A stretch of 64,000 nucleotides of DNA from Sciurus carolinensis (lineage: Eukaryota > Chordata > Mammalia > Rodentia > Sciuridae). A program made the position numbers and the translations under genes. Location: positions 16,226,897-16,290,896 of the forward strand of contig NC_062232.1 in assembly GCF_902686445.1 (NCBI RefSeq), read 5' to 3'. The notes below the pieces were generated by a model. It saw nothing but the letters and a program-made list of their open reading frames with translations, was not told the origin of the DNA and made no database searches. Below are positions 47,535 to 58,843 of this stretch, one piece after another (position 1 is the first letter of the stretch; every line of letters begins with the position of its first letter).

Positions 47535-47990
47535 ATTCTTTTTTTTTTCTTTCAGTACTGAGGATAGAACCCCAGGACCTTGCATATCCTAGGCAATCAC
47601 TCTGCCTCTGAGCAACACAGCTATATTTCCAGTTTTTTGTTTGTTAGTTTGGGGTACCAGGAACTGAACCCAGGGGTGCTCAACCACTGAGCCACACCCC
47701 CAGCCCTTTTTATTTTTTTATTTATTTTGAGACAGGCTCTCACTAAGTTGCTTAGGATCTTGCCAAGTTGCTGAGGCTGACCTCAAATTTGTGATCCTCC
47801 TGCCTCAGCCTCTCACATCACTGAGATTACAAGCATGCACCACTGCACCTGGCCCCCAATCCTTTTTTAAATTTTTTTATTTTGAGACAGGATCTTGCTA
47901 AGTTGCTGAGGCTGGCCTCCAACTTTTAGTCCTCCTGCCTCAACCTCCTGAGAGACTGGGATTACAGGTGTGTGCCACTTCCATGCTTCT
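47535..47990 (-). mobile_element. Cluster of three antisense SINEs
   Basis: 47541-47625 is a reverse ID ('ttcagtactgaggatagaac', 'ccttgcatatcctaggcaatc'). 47640-47850 is a reverse composite B1/ID ('aggaactgaacccaggggtg', 'gagccacacccccagccc', 'ctcctgcctcagcctctcac'). 47855-47985 is a reverse B1-like half ('gagacaggatcttgctaag', 'gactgggattacaggtgtg'). Confidence 0.8.
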
Positions 47991-48049
47991 CTTTCTTCAG
48001 AAGCAGAAACCTTCTCGCTGGCATATTAAGACATTTTTTCCTCATGGGG

Positions 48050-48255
48050 TAAAGCTATGTTTCTCAAAGTGTCATCCCCAGTGGAGCAGCAGCATTCCAT
48101 AGGAACTTGTTAGAAATGAATACTCTCAGCCCCACTTCAAATCTAATGTATGAGAAACTCAGAAAGTGGGACTTAGCAATCTGTGTTTCAGTAAATCCCC
48201 CAGTGATTCAGTGATTCTCATGTACTCTCAAGTTTCAGAAACAATGAGATGAGAG
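48050..48255 (+). mobile_element. hAT-type transposon relic
   Basis: 'tttctcaaagtgtcatcccc', 'gaacttgttagaaatgaat', 'gagaaactcagaaagtggg' and 'caatctgtgtttcagtaaat' with a final 'gtttcagaaac' give the order of a MER1/hAT-type non-autonomous element. Confidence 0.55.
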
Positions 48256-48460
48256 CATTCTCTGCTACTTAGCCTATCCTGAGATTTAGATTTGTTCTGA
48301 GATGCCAAACACATATCATAGCCCTTGTTCTCAAAAAGATATTAAAAGCAGTAAAGGACACTCAGTATTACTCTATAAATACAAGTCTTCATTTTTGCAT
48401 AGGATTTAGGGAAGATCCATGGATTTGAAGATGCTTCCTTTCCTCCTTGATGTAGATGTA

Positions 48461-48495
48461 TGTGTGTGTGTGTGTGTGTGTGTGTGGTTGTGTGT
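48461..48495 (+). repeat. (TG)n microsatellite
   Basis: About 13 TG units, then a GTTGTGTGT extension. Confidence 0.93.
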
Positions 48496-48713
48496 TTAAA
48501 AATTAGGTTGGTAAAACATTATGCCAAGATATGGATCTACTAGGGCACTGAAAACTCATTTGTACAGTTTACCCATCATGGTTTATCATTCAGGAGAGAT
48601 TTATAAACTCTCTATCTTTAACTTCAAAGGTTAATGCTAATTAACTTCTCTATGGATTTATATTATGGACAGGTCTAGGGGTACTACTTTAAGTACAATA
48701 GGTATACAAGTAT

Positions 48714-49104
48714 TGTAAGAACCCAGAAGCCACTCCAGACATGGGAACTCACATAAGGGAGTTTATTAAGCACACAGAGTGTCTCCCTGCAGGGTAAGAG
48801 AGAAAATGAGAAGAAAAGGGAAAGGGCTCATGCGCAGGAGAGAGTAAAAAGGAGGAGACAGCAAGAAAGCAAGGAAGTGAGAGAAAGAATGACTGTGAGG
48901 AGAAGAGAGAGAGAGAAAATGACGGGGAGCTATCCTTAAGCAGTCGAATTCCGCGGGTTAATGGGACCAATAACGGAGAAGGATACTTGCAAGCTGACTG
49001 ATGAACCAATAGCTAGCTAGGATGTTCACAGACTGACAAGAAGTTGGGAGCCGGGAAATGACTGCAGTGTAAAGGGCGGGGGAGCAGCTTTATATTATAT
49101 TACA
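48714..49104 (-). mobile_element. Well-preserved solo LTR of an endogenous retrovirus
   Basis: 391 bp beginning TGTAA and ending TTACA on the plus strand, so it has intact inverted TG/CA termini. It is flanked by exact 5-bp repeats agtat at 48709-48713 and 49105-49109. On the minus strand a poly(A) signal AATAAA (complement at about 48761) lies near the 3' end, which gives the orientation. It retains CpGs ('gtcgaattccgcggg', 'ataacggag') and is purine-rich at 48790-48930. No internal viral sequence remains, as expected after recombination between two LTRs. A 5-bp duplication favours an ERVL-type or similar integrase, but the family is not identified. Confidence 0.8.
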
Positions 49105-49109
49105 AGTAT

Positions 49110-50130
49110 GGTTTTATCCACAAGCTCCTCTTCTCTAATGCCTCCTGCACACTCCTGCCAGAAAAATTATGATAAACCACAGCTCCAATTTATAGCCTTC
49201 CCCACTTTCAGTGATGGCTTCCCAATACTTAACCAAATTAATTTTATATTTCTCATCTGGCTTTCAAGACTGAAATGGTAGATATTAGGTTGAATCATGT
49301 GAAACTGTCACTTTAATGGGGCAAAAATAGTCAAATGTCAGCAATTTTATATTAATATTATTTATATTTATATTAATATTATCTACCTTATGTTTAATTT
49401 GTTAAACTCCTCTACTAATATGGAAAAACCTTTTCCATATTGTAAGATTTAAACTTCTTGGAATTTTAATTCTTAACCTTGAAACCACCAGCCCCTACTT
49501 CTAGTGAAAAAATGTTCTGAAAGATAAAAAGAAAATGTCCCCCTCTCCTCCTGCAGCTGCAGAGAAACAGACACTGTTGTGTGGTGCAGAGACACCTCCA
49601 TGTCACAAAATTAGAATTGGACACATTCACTCAAGTATCTATCCCACTCCCCTGGCCAGTGTGGAGGCTTAAGTGAAAGGCTATTGCCTTAAACTTGTCT
49701 TTGGATGTGTCATTTATAAAGAAATGTACTTGTTAAGACACCTGGATATCAGAGTCTGTTACTATGCCCTGCAAAATGGAACCTATAACCCATGAAGGCC
49801 TGCATCTCTGACTGGTCACCTTGTTTAATAAAGTGTTGCTCTGGTAATAAATAGTAATACTTGCTCTGGTAATAAATAGTAATACTTACATTGTCAATTC
49901 TGTTTTTTGTAAGGTAACAATATTTCTGCTAGAGTTCTTTGTTAAATGAAAGAAGAGCTTTAGAATTTCTTTCTTTCCCTCTAGGCATGAAGGTGTTATA
50001 AATCTTGTGATGACTGTCTGCCTTATTCAAACAGCAGTTTGCCTCACTTAAATTACCAAGAAGATCCATGCTATGGAGCCAGAATGTCGTTTCAGCCTTC
50101 TTCACTTCCCCTTTGCACATACACCATGCT
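49110..50130. other. No gene recognised; small tandem duplication
   Basis: A 25-bp unit 'gctctggtaataaatagtaat' with 'actt' is repeated twice at about 49837-49887. Otherwise unique-looking. Confidence 0.45.
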
Positions 50131-50420
50131 ATAAATAGCTCCTCTTCTGCATTTATCATCTTCCACTGTTCTTTCTTGCGCTGTTGCTCTACTTAGAACA
50201 CTCTCTTTCCATGCCCATCTCAGCCTATTGAAATGTGAGCCAAGATTCTCCTTTGCCCGGCCTTCCCCAATTTCATCCAGTAAGATTTATCTTTAACAGT
50301 ATTTGCCAGAGTCTCCTTGATTTATAGTATTTGTATATTTCCCTTCTCTGTGAGTGGACTGTAATGCCACTGACAGAGAATGTGCCTTACTCTTTCCCCA
50401 AGGCCTTGCATGTAAACATG
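50130..50420 (+). mobile_element. L2 LINE relic
   Basis: 'acactctctttccatgcccat', cited in part, 'gcccggccttccccaatttc', 'gtgagtggactgtaatgcc' and 'actgacagagaatgtgcc' follow the L2 3' order. Interrupted by the ID element that follows. Confidence 0.55.
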
Positions 50421-50422
50421 CT

Positions 50423-50497
50423 CCTTTTTTTTTTGTAATGCTAGGCCTCACACATGCTAGGCAAGTGTTCCACCACTGAGCTATAACTCCAGCCCCT
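50423..50497 (-). mobile_element. ID SINE, antisense
   Basis: T-rich lead, 'gtaatgctaggcctcacac', 'atgctaggcaagtgttcc', 'accactgagctataactcc' and 'agcccc'. Confidence 0.8.
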
Positions 50498-50499
50498 AT

Positions 50500-52570
50500 A
50501 AGAATACTCCAATAACTCAAAAAGTGACGTCAAAGACATTTCTTAAAGCCAATATTAAGGGTCATTTTGCTGTAAATGACCTCCTAAGCAAACCTCTCTC
50601 CTTCTGCATTGTGGGATATCAACTTCCTAGTTTACTTTGAAGATTCATTGTCACTCTAACACTAGACAGGTAACAATTATTTCCATGAATGATCCTTGCA
50701 ATAGCCTGGGCCCTCAAGTCCTCACTTCCTTGACCTTCCCTTCTCCACATTTACCTCAGACAATACTCCCTTGATTTGACCCTGGACTTTATCATTTCCA
50801 ATAACCACAAAGACCTCCACAGTCTCAACTTCAAACATCCCACACTCCAAACACTGCCAAATAATAATTTCAAAATAACTCTGGTTTCTCAAAGAATATG
50901 AAGAAGATGCATAGCTCCAAATAACACTTATTAAAACTACCCCCTTCCCTCCCTTCCTCTTACTTTCAGTGAAAGCTCCAATATTTCTACACAGGAGCCA
51001 CCAACAGTTCAAGAGCAATCCTACTTGGGAAGTCATTGGGATTTGGGTTAAAGCTCTATTTATATAACCCTTTCCACATCTCTGAAAGAACATCACTTTT
51101 CCATGTTAAAAATGCCCCCCATAGTGATTAGGGGATGGAGGGCTAAAGCTTCTTTAGTGTCTCCCATCCTCTACTCTGACAGACTGTAGTCTTACTTACA
51201 ATAAACTCTAAGAGTTCATTAGACTCACCCCTAACAGTCCTTTGAAAAACTGTCCCGCTAGCCTTTGGCCTCATCTCTTTTCCTTCAAGTCTTTCCCATT
51301 GGAATTCAGGAGGGCAAAGCCAGAGGTCTTAAATAGGCAAGGAGCAGAGAAGAACAAGGGGCATTGTGCGTGTGTGTGTGGTGTGTGTTTATGCATCTAT
51401 GGTCCTGTACACAATAGGACTTTTCCTGTTATCCCAGAGTTCCTAAAACTGGAAACAAAAAGGCTGCAACCATCCAACAGACATATCCTCTCAGAGACTG
51501 CTAAGAGATGACAGAACTGGCCCTGTTAAGACTCTGACCTTTCTCTTCAACCACCAACTGTCACCTTTTTCCAGTCTCTGTTAATAGGAGAGAACTGGGT
51601 AGGGGAGGGAGAGGAGTATAGTGTTCACAGTGAGAGGTTGCTTTCTGCTGGGACAGTGTGGCAAAGACAGAGCAGAAGAGTGTGGAGGCTCCCGTTTCTC
51701 AAGCCAGAGAGCTATAAGGATAGCCTTAATGGAATTGCTCCAGGGGGCAAGTTGGTGTCCAGTTTCCTGCCTGGAATTTTATTGGATTGCAGAGATCCAC
51801 AGGCCCACCCTGGACCCTTAGGGATTATTGGTGAGAGAATTCTTGGGCAAGTTTGACAAATGTTCTCTAGGTATGTGTTGTGTGTGAACCTGGAGTCTGG
51901 TGCCCCCTCGTGGTCTAGAAATATCCGAATGTGAGAGATTCAAAAAAGTACTACTGAGGGGCAGCATGACTGGGAAGCAAACAGGAATACTATTCCCACC
52001 TTGATCCACTGACCCCTACAGCCTTCAGAATGAGGAAAAGGACCTCAGCCACCACCAGGGTTCCATGTGGAGGAGCACAGGGCTACTCTGCAGAACTCCC
52101 CAGAGAAGGAAAAATCCAGATGAAGCTGTCTGCTGTCACCTCAGAAAAACTGAACAGCCCCCTGTAGGAAGATCCCCATTCAGCTGATCATAGCATCAGA
52201 TCTGTAAAGAAACCATTTCCACCGGAAGACCTCTGTCTCTCTTCCCCACTCCCTGTCCGCCCCCACACCCAGAACAAAGGATGTGATATTCAAATTGTAA
52301 TCAAATGATAATGAAATTGTAACTGATACTGATATTGTAATTGTAATCAACTTTACCAACTAAGAGAGCCCAGAGTTATGAGATCTGGCCAAGATGTCCT
52401 TAAAGGGCAGGAAAAGGACTTGGTGGTGTATGTTCAAAAGCAGTGACTGGAAAGTATAAAATGGTTTCACATACACAGTCTACCACTGGTTGAGACCCAT
52501 CAACAAGTTAGTTCCATGTATCCAGGCACAAGGCATGGACTTCAGAAGTGGACAAAAAGGGAGCTTAAAT
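50500..52570. other. No gene recognised; contains CTCF-like motifs
   Basis: The longest frame (50722-51096 minus, 124 codons) shows no motif. A GT-rich patch lies at 51365-51390. Two CTCF-like cores occur at 51737-51750 (plus, weaker) and 51899-51913 (minus, strong). Confidence 0.45.
51899..51913 (-). promoter_or_regulatory. Candidate CTCF-binding motif
   Basis: The minus strand reads ccacgagggggcacc, matching the CTCF core CCASYAGRKGGCRS at 13 of 14 positions by hand count. It lies in unique-looking sequence. A weaker plus-strand match (11 of 14) is 150 bp to the left at 51737-51750. It is oriented toward the plus-strand candidate at 8086-8099. Confidence 0.5.
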
Positions 52571-52574
52571 ATCA

Positions 52575-52695
52575 TTGTGTCACTCAATAGCTGTATTGCC
52601 CTAAGAAGTCCTATCTGAGCCTCAGTTTCTTCTTTGCAAATAAGGATAACACCTAATGGATATTACTAGTAAGTTAACTAAGAGGATTAGAGGAG
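52575..52695 (+). mobile_element. MIR SINE relic
   Basis: 'cactcaatagctgtattgcc', 'gagcctcagtttcttctttg' and 'aaataaggataacacctaat' follow the MIR core and 3' half. Confidence 0.65.
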
Positions 52696-52699
52696 ACTG

Positions 52700-53665
52700 T
52701 GTGCAAATGAATAGAAGCTACTATTTAGACATGTGTTGGCCTTCTGGGAAACTGAGGCAGCATAAAGGTTCCCCTTCAAATCCCAATTCTTGCAATCAAG
52801 TCAGAAAGGTTTCAGATATGAGTGTATTTGAGGAGATAGGAAAGGGGAAACAGGACACTCTCAAGGGAAAGAGTGGGTCCTCTCAAAGAGGAGAGGGTGA
52901 GTGTGCCATTTTATTGAAGGTCCCAGAGAAGTTTCCACAGAGTACCACCCAGGTCCACTTCTGGACTTTTTACTGACAGCAGGATGACTGCCATGACAAC
53001 TCTAGGTCACTGTGGCCCATGCTGACCAGTTTTAATTGGAACATGTTCTTAGTTTTTATGGTTAGGAGGAATTATTCTTATCTCCCTGAGTTCCAGTATT
53101 TGGTCTATGAAAGGGTCACAAAAATCGCCCCCCCTTTAGGGTAACTTGTGTTCCTCTTACCAGCATTATTTTGGGCCTGTATATGTCCTACAGATAACAG
53201 GTAGTTTGCTGAAGAATGTAACATATCCCGTCCAGATAAGCTAGGCAGGGCTGCAAGTAAATTGTTTTCTAAAAGTGAAAGCTATGGGGGCAGTTAGCAC
53301 AGTAGACCCGTTTTATAAATTTATTCCCTTACCCTTATGTTCCCACCACTCATGCCCATCTGTCCCCTATCATTAACACTTGCAGAGAAAGATATTTGTT
53401 CTCAATTTCCCTTGACAAAAGATTTGTAGTCTATGACAACAGAACTAGTAAAACTGAAATAAAAAATACGGAGTAAGGAATGCTAAAGTTTTAACCACAA
53501 AGGTAAATTAGTTGATTTGAGTTTCAATTTGGTTTTGAGTTTTCTGGCAGTTGAGGTACAAAGGAAAACCTGAGAACTTATACAACTCCAGTTATCAGAA
53601 AGGAGGAAGGACACCTTATCAGGGGAGACAAAGCTTTTCTTGGCTCCAAATTTCAAAAGCAACCC
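52700..53665. other. No gene or clear repeat recognised
   Basis: Unique-looking. No frame with exon features beyond chance length. Confidence 0.4.
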
Positions 53666-53670
53666 CTCAG

Positions 53671-53750
53671 AGGCCTGGGGGTAGCTCAGTGGTAGAGCAC
53701 TTATCTAGTATGCACAAGGCCCTGGGTTCCAACCCCAGCACCTCACAGGG
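53671..53750 (+). mobile_element. ID SINE
   Basis: 'gcctgggggtagctcagtgg', 'tagagcacttatctagtatg', 'cacaaggccctgggttcc' and 'aaccccagcacctcac'. A and B box-like segments are retained; the tail is short. Confidence 0.85.
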
Positions 53751-53754
53751 GGAT

Positions 53755-54608
53755 CTTAGGTTTATAAAGTAAATGAAACGTTGGCTCTTCTTTGCCACGG
53801 GTTTCTGACAGCTTTAGAACTAATGATGTAGTAACTGGGCCAAATTCTGTAGCAATTACTGTTCATAATTCTTCAAATTCTTTCAGATGAGTTTCCCTAA
53901 TATATTCATTGTGCACTCACCCAAAGGACATTTAGACTCACCACTTCCACCTCCAAGGAAATATTTCTATCACCCATGCAGAAACTTCAGACTGAGGAGA
54001 GATTAAAGCAAAAATATAGGTGTATTTTTAGATGAAGTAGCTCAATTCAAAATGCTGTTCTCTTTCACAGGTTCAATTCTGGCCTATGAAGCCCATACTC
54101 CTGTCTCATCAAAGGCCATGGTTACCTTTCAGGAGGATTAGCACACGAAGTAAACAGCCTTTTGCAAAACAGTGCTACAGGTGAGCTTTCCCACCCCAAC
54201 CGCAGAGGCACCTCAACCAATCTGCATATGCTAACATGGTTTCCAGGGAAGATGCCAAAATAAGCTCCTGTCCTCCCTCACCTTTACTTTAATCCCCACA
54301 TAGGTTTGCTTTTACCATATGGTAATTATTTCCAAATCACAAGTGCAAACACTCACTCTGATTGGAAAATTAGCAGATTTCAAACTCAGGTAATTTGTCC
54401 CTAATGAGGAACTTGTTGAACTGAATTTAACAATTAACTCACACACCCTTTGCTGCCTGCAGTTATGGCAGTGAAGCAGGAAGACACAAGGGCAAGTCCA
54501 AGGCTGGGGTCTGTCAGGACTTCCTGTATAAGATGAATGCTGGGATGGGGAAAGGTATGCTAATGGGGCTGTTAACATCAAGAACTCAGCTGTTCAAAGG
54601 GATGTGCA

Positions 54609-54641
<33 letters not shown>

Positions 54642-55505
54642 GCCAATTTCAACTGGCAAAGTAGAGAGAAGAATCTAATGAACATCCATTTACCCATCAC
54701 CCAGCTCCCAAAATTAACTCATGGCTGATCTGGTTTAACATGTGCAGGAGGAAGTATTGACTCAATCTGAAAGATGGACAGAGAGAAGGAGTGAAAAGAA
54801 GAATAAAGGAGAAGGTAGTGCCTCTCTCCCATTCCCTCAGGATCCAAGCTGCTTGGGGTGGAGGTGAGTTAAGAGAATTTTAGTTGACTACTAGGTGGTG
54901 AAGCTCCTCTTCAAAGGCATTTTGCATATGATTGTGCAGAACCTGGCACAGGGCTCACCCCTGTCTACCAGTTTTTACCAACTTCTGCTCCATGGCAGGG
55001 GCTCCTCCATTTCTACCTGCAGATCCCAGCCTAGGCAACTCCAGGCTGTGAGGATTTCAGGGAGCTCAGACAAGTCCTTGGAAGCAGCATCACCACTCTC
55101 ATTCCAATAGTGTACCCTGATGCCCAGCTCCTGGATCTCAACGACTGGTACCCATTTCCTGCCTGGGGCTATCTTGGTTATCTGCTTTGCTTTTCCCTCC
55201 ATCCAGAAGGATGTTGTCCAACACAACATCCACTAGCCAAGTATGGCTATTGAAATGTGTCAGGCTGAGGAACTAATTTTTAAAATATTACTTTTAATCA
55301 CCTTAAATTGACAAACTGGTACTTGATTCAATTATTGGAAAACGAAGCATGTTTGGAAGATGAATCTACATTTACAAGTGTCAATTTTATAAAATCCTAA
55401 ATTCAGATTAAGTACTTCTGAAGAAAATTTCACATTCAAATTGAGACAGTGTCTGGAGTTTGAGAACAGTAAAAATAAAAGAAAAATGTCTCATTAAAAT
55501 TCTAA
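53755..55505. other. No gene recognised; contains a TG microsatellite
   Basis: Apart from the (TG)n at 54609-54635, no repeat or exon is obvious. The end, from about 55225, is AT-rich and may be an old transposon relic. Confidence 0.4.
54609..54635 (+). repeat. (TG)n microsatellite
   Basis: Thirteen uninterrupted TG units. Confidence 0.95.
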
Positions 55506-55509
55506 ATAT

Positions 55510-55722
55510 TGAGCCAGGCAGGATGGCAGATGCCTGTAATCCCAGCAGCTTGGGGAGGCTGAGGCAGGAGGATCACTAGTTCATAGCCAGCCTCAGCAAC
55601 TTAGCGAGGCACTAAGCAACTCAGTGAGACCCTGTCTGTAAATAAAATACAAAATAGGGCTGGGGTTGTGGCTCAGTGGTCAAGTGCCCCTAAGTTCAAT
55701 TCATGGCACACACCCCCAAATT
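55510..55722 (+). mobile_element. Sciurid composite SINE (complete)
   Basis: 'gagccaggcaggatggcag', 'gcctgtaatcccagcagc', 'ggctgaggcaggaggatcac', 'cctcagcaacttagcgagg', then 'agggctggggttgtggctcag' in pieces and 'taagttcaattcatggcac'. Both halves are present and clear. Confidence 0.88.
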
Positions 55723-55724
55723 TT

Positions 55725-56785
55725 TAATATTGATAAAATGAGAATGATAATATTTTACATTGGGTTAAATAAATTTTATTATTAAGGTAATTTCTCCTGG
55801 AGTTTTTTGTTGATTGTTATTTATTAAAACATGGCTATGAGAAAAATTTTTAAGTTACATATGGAACTCGTTAGATTTCTATTGGACAGCACTCAGAGAG
55901 CAAAGGTCAACCCTGCCTTTGCAAGGATTTTCAAGGAATAAAATAATCTTGTTCGCAAACTCCCACCTTGTGACAAATGCCCAATTCTGCCTGACATGTC
56001 CTGTTTTACTGGGCTGCTGGAATTTTCATGGGTACTCATCTGTGGGATCACCTTCTCTGTAACCTGTCAGAGAATTCTATCAATGTCCTCTGGCAAAGTC
56101 CTGAAGACAGCCTTCAGAAAGCTAGTTTTGGCTAATGAGTAAGGGTTCATATTGGATTAGGAAAGAGCCCCCAGGTTCTCATGATGCTAAAATAAATAAA
56201 AGGTTACTCACAAAAGGTAGCCAGCTAATGGTCTCAAAAGGGACCCCGTGTCAAAGTACCAAACAGGTGGGGATCATTAGAAGCAAATAAACAACAACTA
56301 GCAAATGTAACCTGAAACAAAGCTGAATTTATTTGCCTGCCTAGAAAGGAAGGACCACGTTACTCAATCACAAACTCAGCTAGTGTCTCCATGTAGTTCT
56401 TGAAAGTACCAGCTATAGGGCAAAGGAAGGACACCAAATGTGGTGATATTCTGAGGTCAGGTCTCTGCTGAGTGCCCAAGGCCATGCATAAATTCTTCGC
56501 AACTGCTCATTGCACTAGTTCAGTTCTTAAGAGTGCAGGCACCATTCACAATGATGTTCAGGATGCTTTAACAAGCTCATTGTCACTCAGATGGCAAATT
56601 CAACATGTTTGCTAAAAATCAACCTATTTCATCACTAAACCCTTTCAGAGATGCCAGACCATATTACTTTTTGTTAAAAACAAAAGGCAGATAAACATAC
56701 ATGTGTACTTAGAAAAAGAAATTTTATATACGCAGATTGTCCTTCAAAGTTGTAACAGAACCCAAAATATAAGAGACACTAAAAC
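55725..56785. other. No gene or clear repeat recognised
   Basis: AT-rich unique-looking interval without exon-like frames. Confidence 0.4.
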
Positions 56786-56789
56786 AAAT

Positions 56790-57340
56790 AACTTCACCAC
56801 GAATGATGGTAGCAACACTATCTACAAGAGCCAAAAGGTGGAAATAACCCGTGTTCAACAAAAGATGAATGGATAATCAGGAGGTGCTGAATACAAACAA
56901 TGGAATATTATTGAGGCAATAAAGAAAGAAATGAAGTACCTGTAAATGTTAAACATCAATGAACCACAAACACATTAGGCCATACCCAAAAGACCACTAA
57001 TTGTATGATTCCATTTATAGGAAATATTTTCAGATGTTGAATATTTTTTCATATATTCTTGATCATTTCTATTTCTTCTGTGAAGTGCCTGTTCAATTCC
57101 TTTGCCCATTTATTGATTGGGAAATACTGAAAAAAGTTAAATCAATAGAGAAGGAAAGAAATTTGGTGATTCTTGAGGACAGGGGTTAGGGAAGAAGACA
57201 ACAAAGTACTTAATGGATACAAAAATTTCTTTCAAGGCACCAAAAATGTTTTGGAAAGAGAAGTGGTGCACCACATTGTGAATATTGTGAATACGTGAAA
57301 TGTTGCCAAAATGTACTGTAAATGGCTAATTTTTCTGCTG
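56790..57340 (+). mobile_element. L1 3' fragments, mixed orientation
   Basis: 56790-57025 is a forward L1 3' piece ('gatgaatggataatcagg', 'caatggaatattattgagg', 'gattccatttataggaaat'). 57030-57125 looks like antisense L1 ('ttgatcatttctatttcttc', 'caattcctttgcccattt'). From 57126 sequence compatible with the forward 3'UTR resumes ('acaggggttagggaag'). Confidence 0.6.
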
Positions 57341-57371
57341 GGAATTAGATCAAAATTATATTCTTTTCCTT

Positions 57372-57475
57372 CTTTCTTATTTATTTATTTATTTATTTAT
57401 TTTGATGCTGGGGATTAAACCCAGTGCCTACCACATGCTAAGCAGGAGCTCTATCACTGATACAACCATAGGCCA
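57372..57475 (-). mobile_element. ID SINE, antisense
   Basis: A TTTA repeat (reverse AAAT tail), then 'gatgctggggattaaaccc', 'cctaccacatgctaagcagg' and 'agctctatcactgatac'. Confidence 0.75.
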
Positions 57476-57479
57476 ACAC

Positions 57480-58130
57480 CTCAAATTGTAAAAAAAGAAA
57501 AAAGACAAAAGGTGAGGAATCCTCAAGTCCCACTGAAAAAAGAAAGCAGAAAAACATGGATGAAGGAGTGAGGAACACAGAATAATTGATGATGAATAGA
57601 TAAAGGGAAATGAAGGAAGAGGAAGGTGAAATTAACCATGTAAGAAACTTGCAGGCATTTGAAAAGCAAACAAATAGAACAGATTTTCAAATGTTTATTT
57701 ACCTCTTTGCAAGTAACCTAGTGTTCTAAAAATGTAAATAACTTTATAAAGACAGAGACAACAGGACATCCCAGAAGTGTCTTTTCAAAACCACTGACAG
57801 GGCCTGCAGAAGGGGAGCTGGGCATTGCAAGACTAGGGGCACTGAGTGCAGGGAGAGCCTTTGGAAAGACTGGGGGCTGTCACACAAGCAAATCTGCCAC
57901 CAAGTCCAGTCAGCTGGCTTGTAGGCCTCTGGTGGACTCAATCTCAGTGTGATAACTTTGGTTTGTTGTAATTTCTTTTGACTTTATTTCTTCAACCTGG
58001 ATTTGTACCAATTACATCTCATACATTGTGTAAAACCTTTTCAACAAAATAAATAAATGCCAACTACATTCTCTGAAAGAGGTTTCTCCTATGTTACCTC
58101 TGTATATATTATGTACAGGGAAATTATTTT
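57480..58130. other. No gene recognised
   Basis: Unique-looking; purine-rich from 57480 to 57660. No exon-like frame. Confidence 0.4.
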
Positions 58131-58134
58131 TTAA

Positions 58135-58490
58135 AAGCAGTGAGCTTCCTGTCACATGCGACAACATGGACAGACTAGAGGACATTATGATAGTGAATTA
58201 GGCCAGTCTCAAAATGATGAACACAGTCTGATCTCTCTTACATGAGGTCCTCTCAGTCCTCAACTTCTCTGAGACAGAGCACAAGGGTGGCAGCCAGGGG
58301 CTAGGGTGAGGAAATGAGAAGCTGGTGTCAAATGGTGCAGAGTTTAACTTCTGCAAGATGAAGAAGTTCTAGGGTTCTGTTGCACAACCACGTGAATGTT
58401 CTTAATACCACAGAACTGTGCTCTTAAAAACTGTCAAGATAGTAAGCTCAGTTCTATTTTTTCACAATAAAAAATGTAAAACAAGATTTT
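58135..58490 (+). mobile_element. Old L1 LINE 3' end
   Basis: 'cctgtcacatgcgacaacatgg' in pieces, 'gacattatgatagtgaatt', 'ggtggcagccaggggctagg' and 'actgtgctcttaaaaactg' with 'caagatagtaagctcag' follow the L1 3' order. It lies about 350 bp beyond the 3' end of the SUPT20H-like gene. Confidence 0.75.
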
Positions 58491-58843
58491 GCTAAAATGT
58501 TAACTTGAGGTGGATTCTTACTATAACTTTCTTGTTTAGAGAAATTATAAGCTTCAATAATTTAAACAGCACCTAGATTGGGCTTGCGCAAACATTAAAA
58601 CTAGAAGGAAAATTATTATTGTTGTTACAATTAAAAGAGTAACTTAAATGAGACAATCCCAGTTTCTTAAATTCTTTCCTTGTTTCTATGCAAAAATTAA
58701 GGGATTGTGCTTTGCTGTAAAGCTTATACTCTAAAATGCAAAATACTGACACATTAAAAATACCAAAGATGAAGTAAAAGCTTGGAATTGATTTGGCTCA
58801 ATGCTGGTGTGTTTATAAAAAGAGAAGAAAACTAAGGCAAGAC

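Noticed and set aside
48749..49009. An 86-codon minus-strand Ser/Phe-rich frame.
   Set aside because: It is the purine-rich part of the solo LTR read in antisense, with no protein similarity.
56790..57340. A classic L1 5' inversion (twin priming).
   Set aside because: The order here is forward, reverse, forward; twin priming predicts an inverted 5' piece followed by a forward 3' piece. Independent fragments are as likely.
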